Positions 1 to 6,105 of a stretch of 6,363 nt of DNA are shown here, piece by piece (position 1 is the stretch's first letter; each line of letters begins with the position of its first letter). The DNA lies in the NCBI GenBank assembly GCA_024404395.1, contig JAKSPZ010000060.1, positions 1 to 6,363 of the forward strand. The letters run 5' to 3'. A program made the position numbers and the translations under genes. This DNA comes from Clostridia bacterium (GTDB lineage Bacteria > Bacillota > Clostridia > Christensenellales > Aristaeellaceae). The notes beneath the pieces were generated by a model, which saw nothing but the letters and a program-made list of their open reading frames with translations, was not told the origin of the DNA and ran no database searches.

Positions 1-5
1 AGTCC

Positions 6-43
6 GTGCCTCCCTTTCGAAGCGGGGATGGTGCTTTTGTTTT
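6..43 (+). terminator. Probable rho-independent terminator of an upstream gene
   Basis: An imperfect GC-rich stem pairs positions 6-14 with 25-34, with two G-T pairs and one bulged T at 29. It is followed by the T-rich run TTTTGTTTT (35-43). This fits the 3' end of a plus-strand gene lying left of the window. The stem is not perfect, so the call is moderate. Confidence 0.45.
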
Positions 44-77
44 CGGTCTATACATTTATGATATCGGACTGTTTCCG

Positions 78-105
78 TTGACACCGTTTTATTTCGTGCT
101 ATAAT
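78..105 (+). promoter_or_regulatory. Strong sigma-A promoter with extended -10
   Basis: The -35 box TTGACA (78-83) and -10 box TATAAT (100-105) both match the consensus exactly, with a 16-bp spacer. A TG at 97-98, one base before the -10, gives an extended -10. Transcription should begin near 112, leaving a short leader of about 30 bases with no room for a riboswitch. It would drive the four-gene operon starting at 141. Confidence 0.88.
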
Positions 106-126
106 ATTAAGCAGAATAGTGTGCCG

Positions 127-134
127 AGGAGGGG
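127..134 (+). promoter_or_regulatory. Ribosome binding site that sets the first gene's start
   Basis: The sequence AGGAGGGG ends directly against an ATG at 135 but lies 8 bases (from the end of AGGAGG) before the ATG at 141. The usual 5-9 base spacing therefore favours 141, removing two residues from the longest possible reading. Confidence 0.75.
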
Positions 135-140
135 ATGCCG

Positions 141-1166
141 ATGTCTTTCGATATCATCTTTCTGAACAACAAGGAAATGGAAGAACTTGGCGCGGGCAAT
201 ATGGCCGAAGTCATGAACGACGTGGAGACCGCCTATCGGCTCTACGCGGCGGACGACGTGCTGGTGCCCGGCAAGCTGGTCATGCCCTTCGGCAAGAATC
301 CCGAAGATGAATACACCAACGGCCGCATCAACTGCATGCCCGGCTACATCGGCGGCGAGTACGCCATGGCGGGCGTGAAGTGGATCGGCAGCGCGCCGGA
401 CAACTACACCCGCGGGCTGCCTCGTGCCACCTCCACCATCATCCTCAACGATCCCGTGACCAAGATGCCCGTGGGCGTCTGCGAGGGTACGCAGGTCAGC
501 GCCATGCGCACCGGCGCCTCCGGCGGCGTAGCCATGAAGTATCTGGCGCCCTTCAAGGCCGAGGTCATCTGCATCTGCGGCGCGGGCGTACAGGGCCGCA
601 CCCAGCTGGAAGCGGCGCTGCTGGTCCGTCCCACCATCAAAAAGGCCTATGTGTACGATCTGTATCTCGATCGCGCCGAAGCCTTTGCCAAGGAGATGGG
701 CGCGAAGTTCCCGCAGATCGAAGTCATTCCCGTCCCCTATGAGCAGCTGGGCGAGGCCGTCGGCGAGAGCGACATCGTGGACACCGCCACCCTGGCGCAG
801 GAGCCTTTCGTGAAGGCCGAGTGGATCAAGAAGGGCGCGCTGATCGTCAACATGTCCGCTTATGAAGTGGAAAAGGGCTGCGTCAGCATGGCGAGCAAGG
901 TGGTCGTCGACTTCTGGGAGACCGTCAAGCATCGCCTGCACTCCACCGTCGCCCACATGGCGGACGAGGGCACCTTCCGCGACGAGGACCTCTATGCCGA
1001 GATCGGCGAGATCGTGGACGGCAAGAAGGTCGGCCGCGAGAACGATGAGGAGACCATCTACTTCAACGCCGTAGGTACGGGCATCCTCGATCTGGCCGTC
1101 GCCGCCAGATGTTACCACAATGCCAAGGCGCAGAACAAGGGCACCAAGGTCCCGTTCTGGGTCTGA
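141..1166 (+). CDS. Ornithine cyclodeaminase/mu-crystallin family protein
   Basis: A 341-residue protein of normal length for this NAD(P)-dependent family, which includes ornithine cyclodeaminase, alanine dehydrogenases, ketimine reductases and siderophore/amino-acid synthases such as SbnB. Visible motifs are the substrate-site lysine in VKWIGS (K80), the arginine in MRTGAS (R123), and a Rossmann dinucleotide loop GAGVQG (147-152). The catalytic aspartate segment of true ornithine cyclodeaminase (a GGDCPG-like stretch) is replaced by NMSAYEVEKG (237-246), so the ornithine reaction is unlikely. The start at 141 is preferred on ribosome-binding-site spacing; an ATG at 135 is the alternative. 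It is first in an operon with an oxidoreductase, a NagB-like protein and a PIG-L deacetylase, suggesting a role with amino or imino intermediates of amino-sugar breakdown. The family is confident, the substrate unknown. Confidence 0.88.
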   Translation: MSFDIIFLNNKEMEELGAGNMAEVMNDVETAYRLYAADDVLVPGKLVMPFGKNPEDEYTNGRINCMPGYIGGEYAMAGVKWIGSAPDNYTRGLPRATSTIILNDPVTKMPVGVCEGTQVSAMRTGASGGVAMKYLAPFKAEVICICGAGVQGRTQLEAALLVRPTIKKAYVYDLYLDRAEAFAKEMGAKFPQIEVIPVPYEQLGEAVGESDIVDTATLAQEPFVKAEWIKKGALIVNMSAYEVEKGCVSMASKVVVDFWETVKHRLHSTVAHMADEGTFRDEDLYAEIGEIVDGKKVGRENDEETIYFNAVGTGILDLAVAARCYHNAKAQNKGTKVPFWV

Positions 1167-1194
1167 TATAAAGACATACAAGGAGCAAAATCAT

Positions 1195-2238
1195 ATGAAA
1201 AAGCTTCGCTGGGGCGTGTTGGGCGCCGGCGGTATCGCCGATCGCCGCACCATTCCCGCCATGATGAACTGTGAGAACGCCGAGCTGGTCGCCGTGATGG
1301 AGATCAACCCCGAATTCGCCGAGAAGCTCCGCGCCAAGTACAACGCCAAGCGCGCCTACACCGACGCTCAGGCGCTGGTGAACGATCCCGAGGTGGACGC
1401 GGTCTATATCGCCTCCCCCGTGGTCCTGCACGCCGAGCAGATCCGCATGTGCGCCGACGCCGGCAAGCACATCCTGTGCGAAAAGCCTCTGGCCGGCAGC
1501 CCCGAGATCTCCAAGGCCGCCCTGCAGTACTGCTATGACAAGAACGTCCGCATCGCAACGGGTCTGATGATGCGCTTCAACGCCGGCGTTCAGGCCATGA
1601 AGAAGGCACTGGCCGACGGCAAGATCGGCGATCTGGTCTCCGCCACCCTGCACTTCACCTGCTGGTACCCCGACATCCCCGGCGCCTGGCGTCAGACCAA
1701 GGCCACCGCGGGCGGCGGCGCCATGACGGACATGGGCGTTCATATGATCGACCTGCTCCGCTATATCTCCGGTCAGGAAGTCAAGCGCGTGGCTGCCATG
1801 CACGAGACCAACACCTTCTCCTATGAGGTCGAGGACTCCTCCTGCGCCATCCTGCAGCTGGAAAACGGCGCGCTGTGCACCATCCACACCAACTTCAACA
1901 TCCCCGATGCCGCCGCAAAGTGGCGCATCGAGCTGTACGGCAACCGCGGCCGCCTCATCGGCGACAACGTAGTCGGTCAGGAAGACATGGGTTCCGTCGA
2001 GATGATCTCTCTGGAGAGCGTCGGCGGATACGATGCCGTTCAGAACACCGACCTCACCAAGCCGGAGCTCCTCCCGCTGGATCTGGGCAACGCCTATCAG
2101 CGCGAGATCGAAAGCTTCTCCGACTCCATCCTCAATAACAAGCCCCTTGAAGTCCCCGCCGAGGCAGCCATTGCCGCGCAGGAGATCATTGAGGCCAGTT
2201 ATAAATCCAACGAAACCAACACAACTATTGTAATGTAA
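1195..2238 (+). CDS. Gfo/Idh/MocA family NAD(P)-dependent oxidoreductase
   Basis: A 347-residue cytoplasmic protein, typical length for this family of sugar and inositol dehydrogenases. The N-terminal Rossmann fold carries GVLGAGGIA at residues 7-15. The family EKP signature is at 96-98, with K97 the expected catalytic lysine. The second domain contains GGGAMTDMGVHMIDL, in which D179 and H183 occupy the usual active-site positions. The start at 1195 is set by AGGAG at 1181-1185, 9 bases upstream; a longer reading from 1120 would overlap the first gene and lacks such a site. It follows the first gene by 28 bases and precedes the third by 12, so co-transcription is expected. The last dozen or so codons are more AT-rich than the rest and look like a variable tail. 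The likely role is oxidising or reducing a sugar or cyclitol hydroxyl in the same pathway as its neighbours. The substrate cannot be determined from sequence. Confidence 0.92.
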   Translation: MKKLRWGVLGAGGIADRRTIPAMMNCENAELVAVMEINPEFAEKLRAKYNAKRAYTDAQALVNDPEVDAVYIASPVVLHAEQIRMCADAGKHILCEKPLAGSPEISKAALQYCYDKNVRIATGLMMRFNAGVQAMKKALADGKIGDLVSATLHFTCWYPDIPGAWRQTKATAGGGAMTDMGVHMIDLLRYISGQEVKRVAAMHETNTFSYEVEDSSCAILQLENGALCTIHTNFNIPDAAAKWRIELYGNRGRLIGDNVVGQEDMGSVEMISLESVGGYDAVQNTDLTKPELLPLDLGNAYQREIESFSDSILNNKPLEVPAEAAIAAQEIIEASYKSNETNTTIVM

Positions 2239-2250
2239 GAGGTGCGCATT

Positions 2251-3048
2251 ATGAATCTGATGGATACCCTTAAGGGCTCTCTGCTGGAAAACTTCTACCC
2301 CGCCGGCTGGGATCTGGACAAGATCGATGCTTGCGTCGGCACCCCCGATGACGTTCTGGATCGTCAGGCCTTCTGGAATGACAAGTTCGAGCCCGTCATG
2401 TGCGACAATCTGAGCGACTTCGACACCTTCATGGGCCATGAGATCGCCAACCAGATCCGCCTGACCCGCGAAGAGGGCCGCAAGCTGGCCATCATCCTGC
2501 CCGTCGGTCCCATGGGCATGTACCGCTGGGTCGTCTACTTCCTGAAGGAGTGGAACATCCCCTGCGATCACGTCACCACCTTCAACATGGACGAGTGGGC
2601 GGACGGCGAAGGCAACACCCTGCCCTCCACCGATCCCGCATCCTTCCAGTACTCCATGGAGCAGGCGCTGTTCAATCCTCTGGGCGAGCTGACCGTGCCC
2701 AAGGCCCAGCGCAACTTCGCTACCCGCGACAACCTGCCCACCTACCCCGGCAAGATCGCCGCTCTGAAGGCTGAGGGCGCCAAGCTGGTGCTGGTCTACG
2801 GCATCGGCAGAATGTGCCACATCGCTTTCTGGGAGCCCCACTTCGCCGCCGAGTTCTCTTCCGTCGAAGAGTGGAAGCAGCAGCCCTACCGTCTGGGCGC
2901 CAAGCTCCATCCTCTGACCATCGAGCAGAACGCCATCACTTCCTTCAAGTCCCGTTCCACGCTGGTGCCCTGCCGCGCCAACACCATCGGCCCCGGCCTG
3001 TTCCTGCAGGCTGACTACGCCATCGGCGGCGCCGACGGCACCCTGTAA
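2251..3048 (+). CDS. NagB-like glucosamine-6-phosphate deaminase/isomerase family, truncated by in-frame TAA
   Basis: As written this ends after 265 residues at TAA (3046-3048), but the same frame continues for 49 family-like codons to a TGA at 3196-3198, so the intact protein would be about 315 residues. NagB family features are a loop PVGPMGMY (84-91) at the phosphate-binding position, NMDEW (112-116), matching the NMDEY of E. coli NagB with the catalytic aspartate at D114, and [13 protein letters not shown] (184-196), matching the GHIAFNEP region with H190 and E195 retained. The aspartate next to that histidine in classical NagB is replaced by methionine (M188), so activity may differ from glucosamine-6-phosphate deamination. 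The ATG at 2251 is chosen because AGAGGTG (2238-2244) sits 6 bases before it; a GTG at 2242 lies inside that site. It lies 12 bases after the oxidoreductase gene. Truncation removes the end of the fold, so the protein is probably inactive unless TAA is bypassed or is a sequence error. Confidence 0.82.
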   Translation: MNLMDTLKGSLLENFYPAGWDLDKIDACVGTPDDVLDRQAFWNDKFEPVMCDNLSDFDTFMGHEIANQIRLTREEGRKLAIILPVGPMGMYRWVVYFLKEWNIPCDHVTTFNMDEWADGEGNTLPSTDPASFQYSMEQALFNPLGELTVPKAQRNFATRDNLPTYPGKIAALKAEGAKLVLVYGIGRMCHIAFWEPHFAAEFSSVEEWKQQPYRLGAKLHPLTIEQNAITSFKSRSTLVPCRANTIGPGLFLQADYAIGGADGTL

Positions 3049-3198
3049 CGCGGCATGCAGTGGCAGGGTCTGTCCTTCTGGACCACCCTCCGCTACGGTC
3101 CCGACATGTGGATCACCTCCACCTTCATCCCCACCCTGCCGGGTCGCCTCTTCTTCCACAAGGAACTGGCCGGTCCCCTGGTCGCAGAGTGCAACTGA
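3049..3198 (+). pseudogene. In-frame C-terminal tail of the NagB-like gene, cut off by TAA
   Basis: Forty-nine sense codons follow the stop in the same frame, with the same C-ending codon style as the gene and no frameshift, ending at TGA. The translation includes [11 protein letters not shown] and [13 protein letters not shown]. By eye, the segment around MWITSTF aligns with the C-terminal MWTISCL stretch of E. coli NagB (recalled, not computed), so it is a genuine part of the fold. An ATG at 3055 could in principle restart translation, but it has no Shine-Dalgarno. If the stop is real, these bases form an untranslated stretch between the truncated gene and the deacetylase. Confidence 0.75.
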
Positions 3199-3215
3199 TC
3201 GGGAGGCACTGAAGT

Positions 3216-3923
3216 ATGAATATTCTTGCCATCGGTTGTCATCCGGACGATCTTGAGATCGGATGCTACGGCACCCTCGCCAAGTATGTCCAGATGGGTC
3301 ATAAGGTCTCTGTCTGCCACGTTGCCAACGGCAATCTGGGTCACGTTGAGATCATGCAGGATGAGCTGAGAAAGATCCGCTTCGAAGAAGCACAGGCCGC
3401 CGCCGAAGTCATCGGCGCCACCCACTACTCCGTGGATGCCAACGATCTGTATGTCACCGCCGAGGACGACGGTCTCATCACCCGTCTGGCCAAGGTGGTC
3501 CGTCAGGCTCAGCCCGACCTGATCATCACCCATTACGAGAGCGACTACATGAACGACCATGTGCAGACCTATCAGTCCGCCATGCGCGCGTCCTTCGCCG
3601 CCTCCCTGCCCCACTTCGACCTGACCGCACAGGAGCCCGTCGCCGGCACCTGCCCCATCTACCACATGGATACGCTGTCCGGTCTGGGCTTCATCCCCAC
3701 CGAGTACGTTGATATCTCCGATACCATCGAACTGAAGCTGAAGGCACTGGCCTGCCATCACAGCCAGATCGACTGGATGCGCGAGCACGACCACATCGAC
3801 TTCCTCGATTTCGTCCGCAGCTGCGCCAAGATCCGCGGTTATCAGTCCGGCGTTGCCTACGCCGAGGGCTTCCGCGCCAATATCAACTACCTCCGCATGA
3901 CCACGAAGCGCCTGCTTCCGTAA
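3216..3923 (+). CDS. PIG-L/LmbE family zinc deacetylase
   Basis: A 235-residue protein of the PIG-L family, whose members hydrolyse N-acetyl groups from GlcNAc-type sugars (MshB, BshB, GlcNAc-PI deacetylase, archaeal diacetylchitobiose deacetylase). The N-terminal signature HPDDLEIG begins at residue 9. By analogy with MshB, H9 and D12 bind zinc and D11 is the general base. The third ligand is H115 in DYMNDH. No signal peptide or membrane segment is visible, so it should act in the cytoplasm. The start is supported by GGGAGG (3201-3206), 9 bases before the ATG. It lies 17 bases after the final stop of the full-length NagB-like frame, as expected in a tight operon. With that neighbour it suggests deacetylation of an N-acetylated amino sugar followed by isomerisation or deamination. 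Bacillithiol biosynthesis is an alternative, but no partner genes for it are seen. Confidence 0.9.
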   Translation: MNILAIGCHPDDLEIGCYGTLAKYVQMGHKVSVCHVANGNLGHVEIMQDELRKIRFEEAQAAAEVIGATHYSVDANDLYVTAEDDGLITRLAKVVRQAQPDLIITHYESDYMNDHVQTYQSAMRASFAASLPHFDLTAQEPVAGTCPIYHMDTLSGLGFIPTEYVDISDTIELKLKALACHHSQIDWMREHDHIDFLDFVRSCAKIRGYQSGVAYAEGFRANINYLRMTTKRLLP

Positions 3924-3934
3924 GATATGCGATC

Positions 3935-3967
3935 AGCTCTCCGACTCTTCAGGGTCGGAGAGCTTTT
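3935..3967 (+). terminator. Rho-independent terminator of the four-gene operon
   Basis: A perfect 11-bp inverted repeat, AGCTCTCCGAC (3935-3945) and GTCGGAGAGCT (3954-3964), can extend by two more pairs to a TTCA tetraloop. It is followed by a short T run (3964-3967). It begins 11 bases after the deacetylase stop codon. Confidence 0.9.
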
Positions 3968-3984
3968 ATAACATAAAAAGTTAC

Positions 3985-4013
3985 TTGACAGATCCGCAAT
4001 GTTGCAATATAAT
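3985..4013 (+). promoter_or_regulatory. Perfect-consensus sigma-A promoter of the GGDEF-GNAT unit
   Basis: TTGACA (3985-3990) and TATAAT (4008-4013) are both exact consensus matches separated by the optimal 17 bases. Transcription should start near 4020, leaving a leader of about 35 bases before the TTG start at 4056. A promoter this strong in front of a signalling gene is expected to need repression; see the inverted repeat at 4018-4037. Confidence 0.9.
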
Positions 4014-4017
4014 GTAG

Positions 4018-4037
4018 TGTGTTAGCATAGTAACACA
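4018..4037. promoter_or_regulatory. Candidate operator: 7-bp inverted repeat at the transcription start
   Basis: TGTGTTA and TAACACA form a perfect inverted repeat around a 6-base spacer, starting 4 bases downstream of the -10 box and spanning the predicted start site. The position and symmetry fit a dimeric repressor site. The arms could also form a weak hairpin in the mRNA leader. No regulator gene for it is in the window. Confidence 0.5.
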
Positions 4038-4039
4038 AT

Positions 4040-4048
4040 AGGAGGTGA
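4040..4048 (+). promoter_or_regulatory. Perfect Shine-Dalgarno ahead of a TTG start
   Basis: AGGAGGTGA is fully complementary to the usual 16S rRNA tail and lies 7 bases before TTG at 4056. This decides the start, because the next in-frame ATG lies inside the first membrane segment. Confidence 0.85.
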
Positions 4049-4055
4049 AGGATCC

Positions 4056-5183
4056 TTGGTCAGCGCAGATTTTTTGACGGGCGTCATCTATCTGATGTGC
4101 ATCATCCCGCTCGCCTATGATTTTGTGGACCTGCTCAGGAGCGGCACCCGCTCCCTGAAGCGACTGATGCAGCTGATGGCCATGGGTCTTTGCATCGGCA
4201 GCAGTGCCGTGGCCATGATCAACAGCTTCCTGCTGGCCAACAACGGCATCGCCGTGATCCCCTCCTTCTTCCTCATCCGCCTGTTTGATGTGCTGCAGGT
4301 CGCCGCCTGCTTCTACTGGTTCTGCTACTCCGAGACCATCCTCCGCACCGGCTACATCCGCAAGCGCATGATCCGCATGCTGCTTTTGCTCCCCGTAGCC
4401 GTTCTGGCGCTGATCGATCTGTCCGCGCCGCTGTACTACGCCAATGAAGGCGCTTTCCGCGCCTCACGGCTGTGGATCCCCAAGATCGTCATCATCTGGT
4501 CCTACATCACTTTCTCCGGCATCAAGGCAGCGATCCGCGTCCATCTGCGGAAGGATTATGCCCGCCGCGACGCCTATCGTCCCCTTGTCCTGTTCATGCT
4601 CATCGCCATCGTCGCTCAGGTCCTGCAGCTCCGACTGAAGGGCAGCGTGCCCGTGATGTCCATCGCCGTGACCTTCAATATGCTACTGGCGCGTCGCATG
4701 GAGCTCCAGAGCCGCATCTCAGGCGACGAGCTGACGGGTCTGAACAACCGCACCCGCTTTCTGGTATTCCTGTCCGACAAGATCAAGAGCCACAAGAGCC
4801 CGCTGTATCTCATGGTCATGGACATCGACCGCTTCAAGTCCATCAACGACACCTACGGTCACGGCGAGGGCGACCGCGCCCTGAAGCAGGTGGCCGCGGT
4901 GCTGAAGCACTGCATGCCCGCGGGGTTCTGTCTGGCGCGCATCGGCGGCGATGAATTCGTTGCCGCGGGCGAGATGGATTCCCCCACCGAGATGAATGAG
5001 CTGATCGCCGCCATCCGCAGCAATCTTTCCGCCGCCAACGACGAGAACAAGCGTCCGTGGAATGTCTCCCTGAGCATCGGCTGCGTGTGCCACACCCCCG
5101 AGATGGCCGACATCCCCACCTTCTTCGACGCCGCCGACGCCGCCATGTACCGCGAGAAGCGCGCACGCAAACACGGCGCGTGA
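4056..5183 (+). CDS. Seven-TM membrane diguanylate cyclase (GGDEF domain)
   Basis: A 375-residue protein predicted to make cyclic di-GMP from two GTP at the inner face of the membrane. Seven hydrophobic segments are visible near residues 6-27, 40-61, 70-91, 107-127, 140-160, 176-194 and 197-212. Arg/Lys-rich loops at 28-39, 92-106 and 161-175 place the N terminus outside and the catalytic domain inside. The GGDEF domain runs from about 216 to 372: DELTGLNNR (224-232), metal-site MDIDRFKSIND with D256, and an intact GGDEF signature at 297-301. There is no RxxD inhibitory site at the expected place just upstream, so classic product inhibition is not expected. Translation starts at TTG, supported by a perfect Shine-Dalgarno. 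It is transcribed from its own promoter with a candidate operator, and its stop lies 10 bases before the GNAT start. The sensor part is not a family I recognise, so the signal is unknown. Confidence 0.92.
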   Translation: MVSADFLTGVIYLMCIIPLAYDFVDLLRSGTRSLKRLMQLMAMGLCIGSSAVAMINSFLLANNGIAVIPSFFLIRLFDVLQVAACFYWFCYSETILRTGYIRKRMIRMLLLLPVAVLALIDLSAPLYYANEGAFRASRLWIPKIVIIWSYITFSGIKAAIRVHLRKDYARRDAYRPLVLFMLIAIVAQVLQLRLKGSVPVMSIAVTFNMLLARRMELQSRISGDELTGLNNRTRFLVFLSDKIKSHKSPLYLMVMDIDRFKSINDTYGHGEGDRALKQVAAVLKHCMPAGFCLARIGGDEFVAAGEMDSPTEMNELIAAIRSNLSAANDENKRPWNVSLSIGCVCHTPEMADIPTFFDAADAAMYREKRARKHGA

Positions 5184-5193
5184 GAGGATGACC

Positions 5194-5640
5194 ATGAAGA
5201 TCGAGATCGCAAAGAGAGATGAACTGCCCGAGATCCTGGCGCTGCAGTATCTGGCCTATCGGTCGGAAGCGATCATCGCGGGTACCGACGATATCCCGCC
5301 GCTGAAGCAGACGCTGGAGGAAGTGCAGGCGGAATATGAAGTCGGGACTGTTTTCACCGTGAAGGACGGCGAGAGGATCGTCGGCTCCGTTCGGATCAAG
5401 GAGAAGGACGGCACCGTTTATGTCGGCAAGCTGATGGTCCACCCCGACTACCGCCGCCGCGGCATCGGCACCGCCATGCTGCAGGCAGTGGAGAAGCACT
5501 GCCCGAACAGGCGCTACGAGCTCTTCACGAATACGACGAGTGTGAGCAATATCCGGCTGTACACCCGTTTGGGCTACAAGATCTTCGCCCAGCGCGAGAT
5601 CAGACCCGGGATGACTTTCGTTTATCTGGAGAAAAACTGA
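5194..5640 (+). CDS. GNAT family N-acetyltransferase
   Basis: A 148-residue single-domain acetyltransferase using acetyl-CoA. The central motif A reads KLMVHPDYRRRGIGTAM, with the acetyl-CoA-binding R-x-x-G-x-G at 87-92. The later N-x-x-LY-x-x-x-GY motif (119-128) is also intact. The start at 5194 is preferred because GAGAGG (5182-5187) lies 6 bases upstream; an ATG at 5188 abuts that site and would add two residues. The gene begins 10 bases after the diguanylate cyclase stop, with the ribosome binding site overlapping that stop codon, so translation is probably coupled. A terminator follows. The acetyl acceptor (antibiotic, amino acid, protein or polyamine) cannot be told from sequence. Confidence 0.9.
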   Translation: MKIEIAKRDELPEILALQYLAYRSEAIIAGTDDIPPLKQTLEEVQAEYEVGTVFTVKDGERIVGSVRIKEKDGTVYVGKLMVHPDYRRRGIGTAMLQAVEKHCPNRRYELFTNTTSVSNIRLYTRLGYKIFAQREIRPGMTFVYLEKN

Positions 5641-5664
5641 GAGATGAGCACCATCCTTAATTAT

Positions 5665-5711
5665 AAAAACCAACGTAATTGATATCAACAATTTCATTAC
5701 GTTGGTTTTTT
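5665..5711. terminator. Two-way rho-independent terminator between convergent genes
   Basis: A perfect 15-bp inverted repeat, 5665-5679 with 5696-5710, surrounds a 16-base loop. The left arm starts with a run of A and the right arm ends in a run of T, so the hairpin works as a terminator read from either side. It ends the GNAT transcript from the left and the minus-strand gene pair from the right. Confidence 0.9.
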
Positions 5712-5754
5712 CTTCCATATGTGTTGATTGTTGCTTAAGTAGCGTTCATCCCGA

Positions 5755-6105
5755 TTACGTTGAAATGGGAGTGCTCTCCTCTAACCATGCAAGTTCCTTC
5801 TCGATCTGCCAAAAGGACTTTCCGTCGAAGATACACGCCTCGAGAAAACGTTTTTTGATACATTCCAAATCATTGTCACTTGTTTCAAAAACGCGTTCCC
5901 ATTTTACGGTTCCATTTTCTTCGAGTATTGGATGGTAGTAAGTGTTATCTTCGTTCTTGGCAGCCCACTTATCCACAAAAAACGATGTTATGTTCGTAGC
6001 TGCATTAAATTGAGCCTCACACCAGTAAATAAAACCATGATAATAGAGCGTTGCTTCGGAATACCAACCAGTATCGAGAAACTGATCTAAGCGTCCGTTA
6101 ATCAT
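5755..6105 (-). CDS. Small acidic, aromatic-rich protein, candidate immunity protein
   Basis: A 116-residue protein with no signal peptide or membrane segment. It is rich in Asp/Glu and in Trp, Tyr and Phe, and contains segments such as DTGWYSEATLYYHGFIYWCE and DGKSFWQIEKELAWLEE. I do not recognise a named family. Its ATG overlaps the TGA of the upstream gene as ATGA (6105-6102), and GAAGGAG (6120-6114) lies 8 bases before the start, so translation is coupled. Small size, acidity and a coupled position directly behind the end of a larger protein fit an immunity protein for a C-terminal toxin domain; this is inference from layout. The codons are much more AT-rich than the left three-quarters of the window, consistent with horizontal acquisition. 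Confidence 0.72.
   Translation of the reverse strand: MINGRLDQFLDTGWYSEATLYYHGFIYWCEAQFNAATNITSFFVDKWAAKNEDNTYYHPILEENGTVKWERVFETSDNDLECIKKRFLEACIFDGKSFWQIEKELAWLEESTPIST

Noticed and set aside
99..1181. A 360-codon minus-strand open frame opposite the first gene
   Set aside because: It is also an antisense shadow: it runs through the promoter, has no family motif, and mirrors the codon bias of the plus-strand gene.
3046..3048. TAA as a reassigned sense codon
   Set aside because: Two neighbouring genes terminate normally at TAA, so a changed genetic code is not supported.
1063..3159. A 698-codon minus-strand open frame opposite the oxidoreductase and NagB-like genes
   Set aside because: Its translation is Gly/Val/Leu/His-rich low-complexity sequence with no domain, as expected opposite GC-rich C-ending codons. 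The plus-strand genes show clear motifs and ribosome binding sites.
5644..5682. A 12-codon open frame starting ATGAGCACC after the GNAT gene
   Set aside because: It runs into the terminator stem, has no proper ribosome binding site and is too short to support.
4719..5718. Overlapping minus-strand open frames opposite the GGDEF and GNAT genes
   Set aside because: They are low-complexity or Arg-rich translations, one of them crossing the terminator hairpin. The plus-strand GGDEF and acetyl-CoA motifs are decisive.
5702..5938. A 78-codon plus-strand open frame
   Set aside because: It starts inside the terminator T run and lies opposite the better supported minus-strand gene, with no ribosome binding site.
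5969..5977. TTATCCACA, a perfect DnaA box
   Set aside because: It is a single copy inside the coding sequence of the 116-residue gene, with no cluster of boxes or AT-rich unwinding region, so an origin is not supported.
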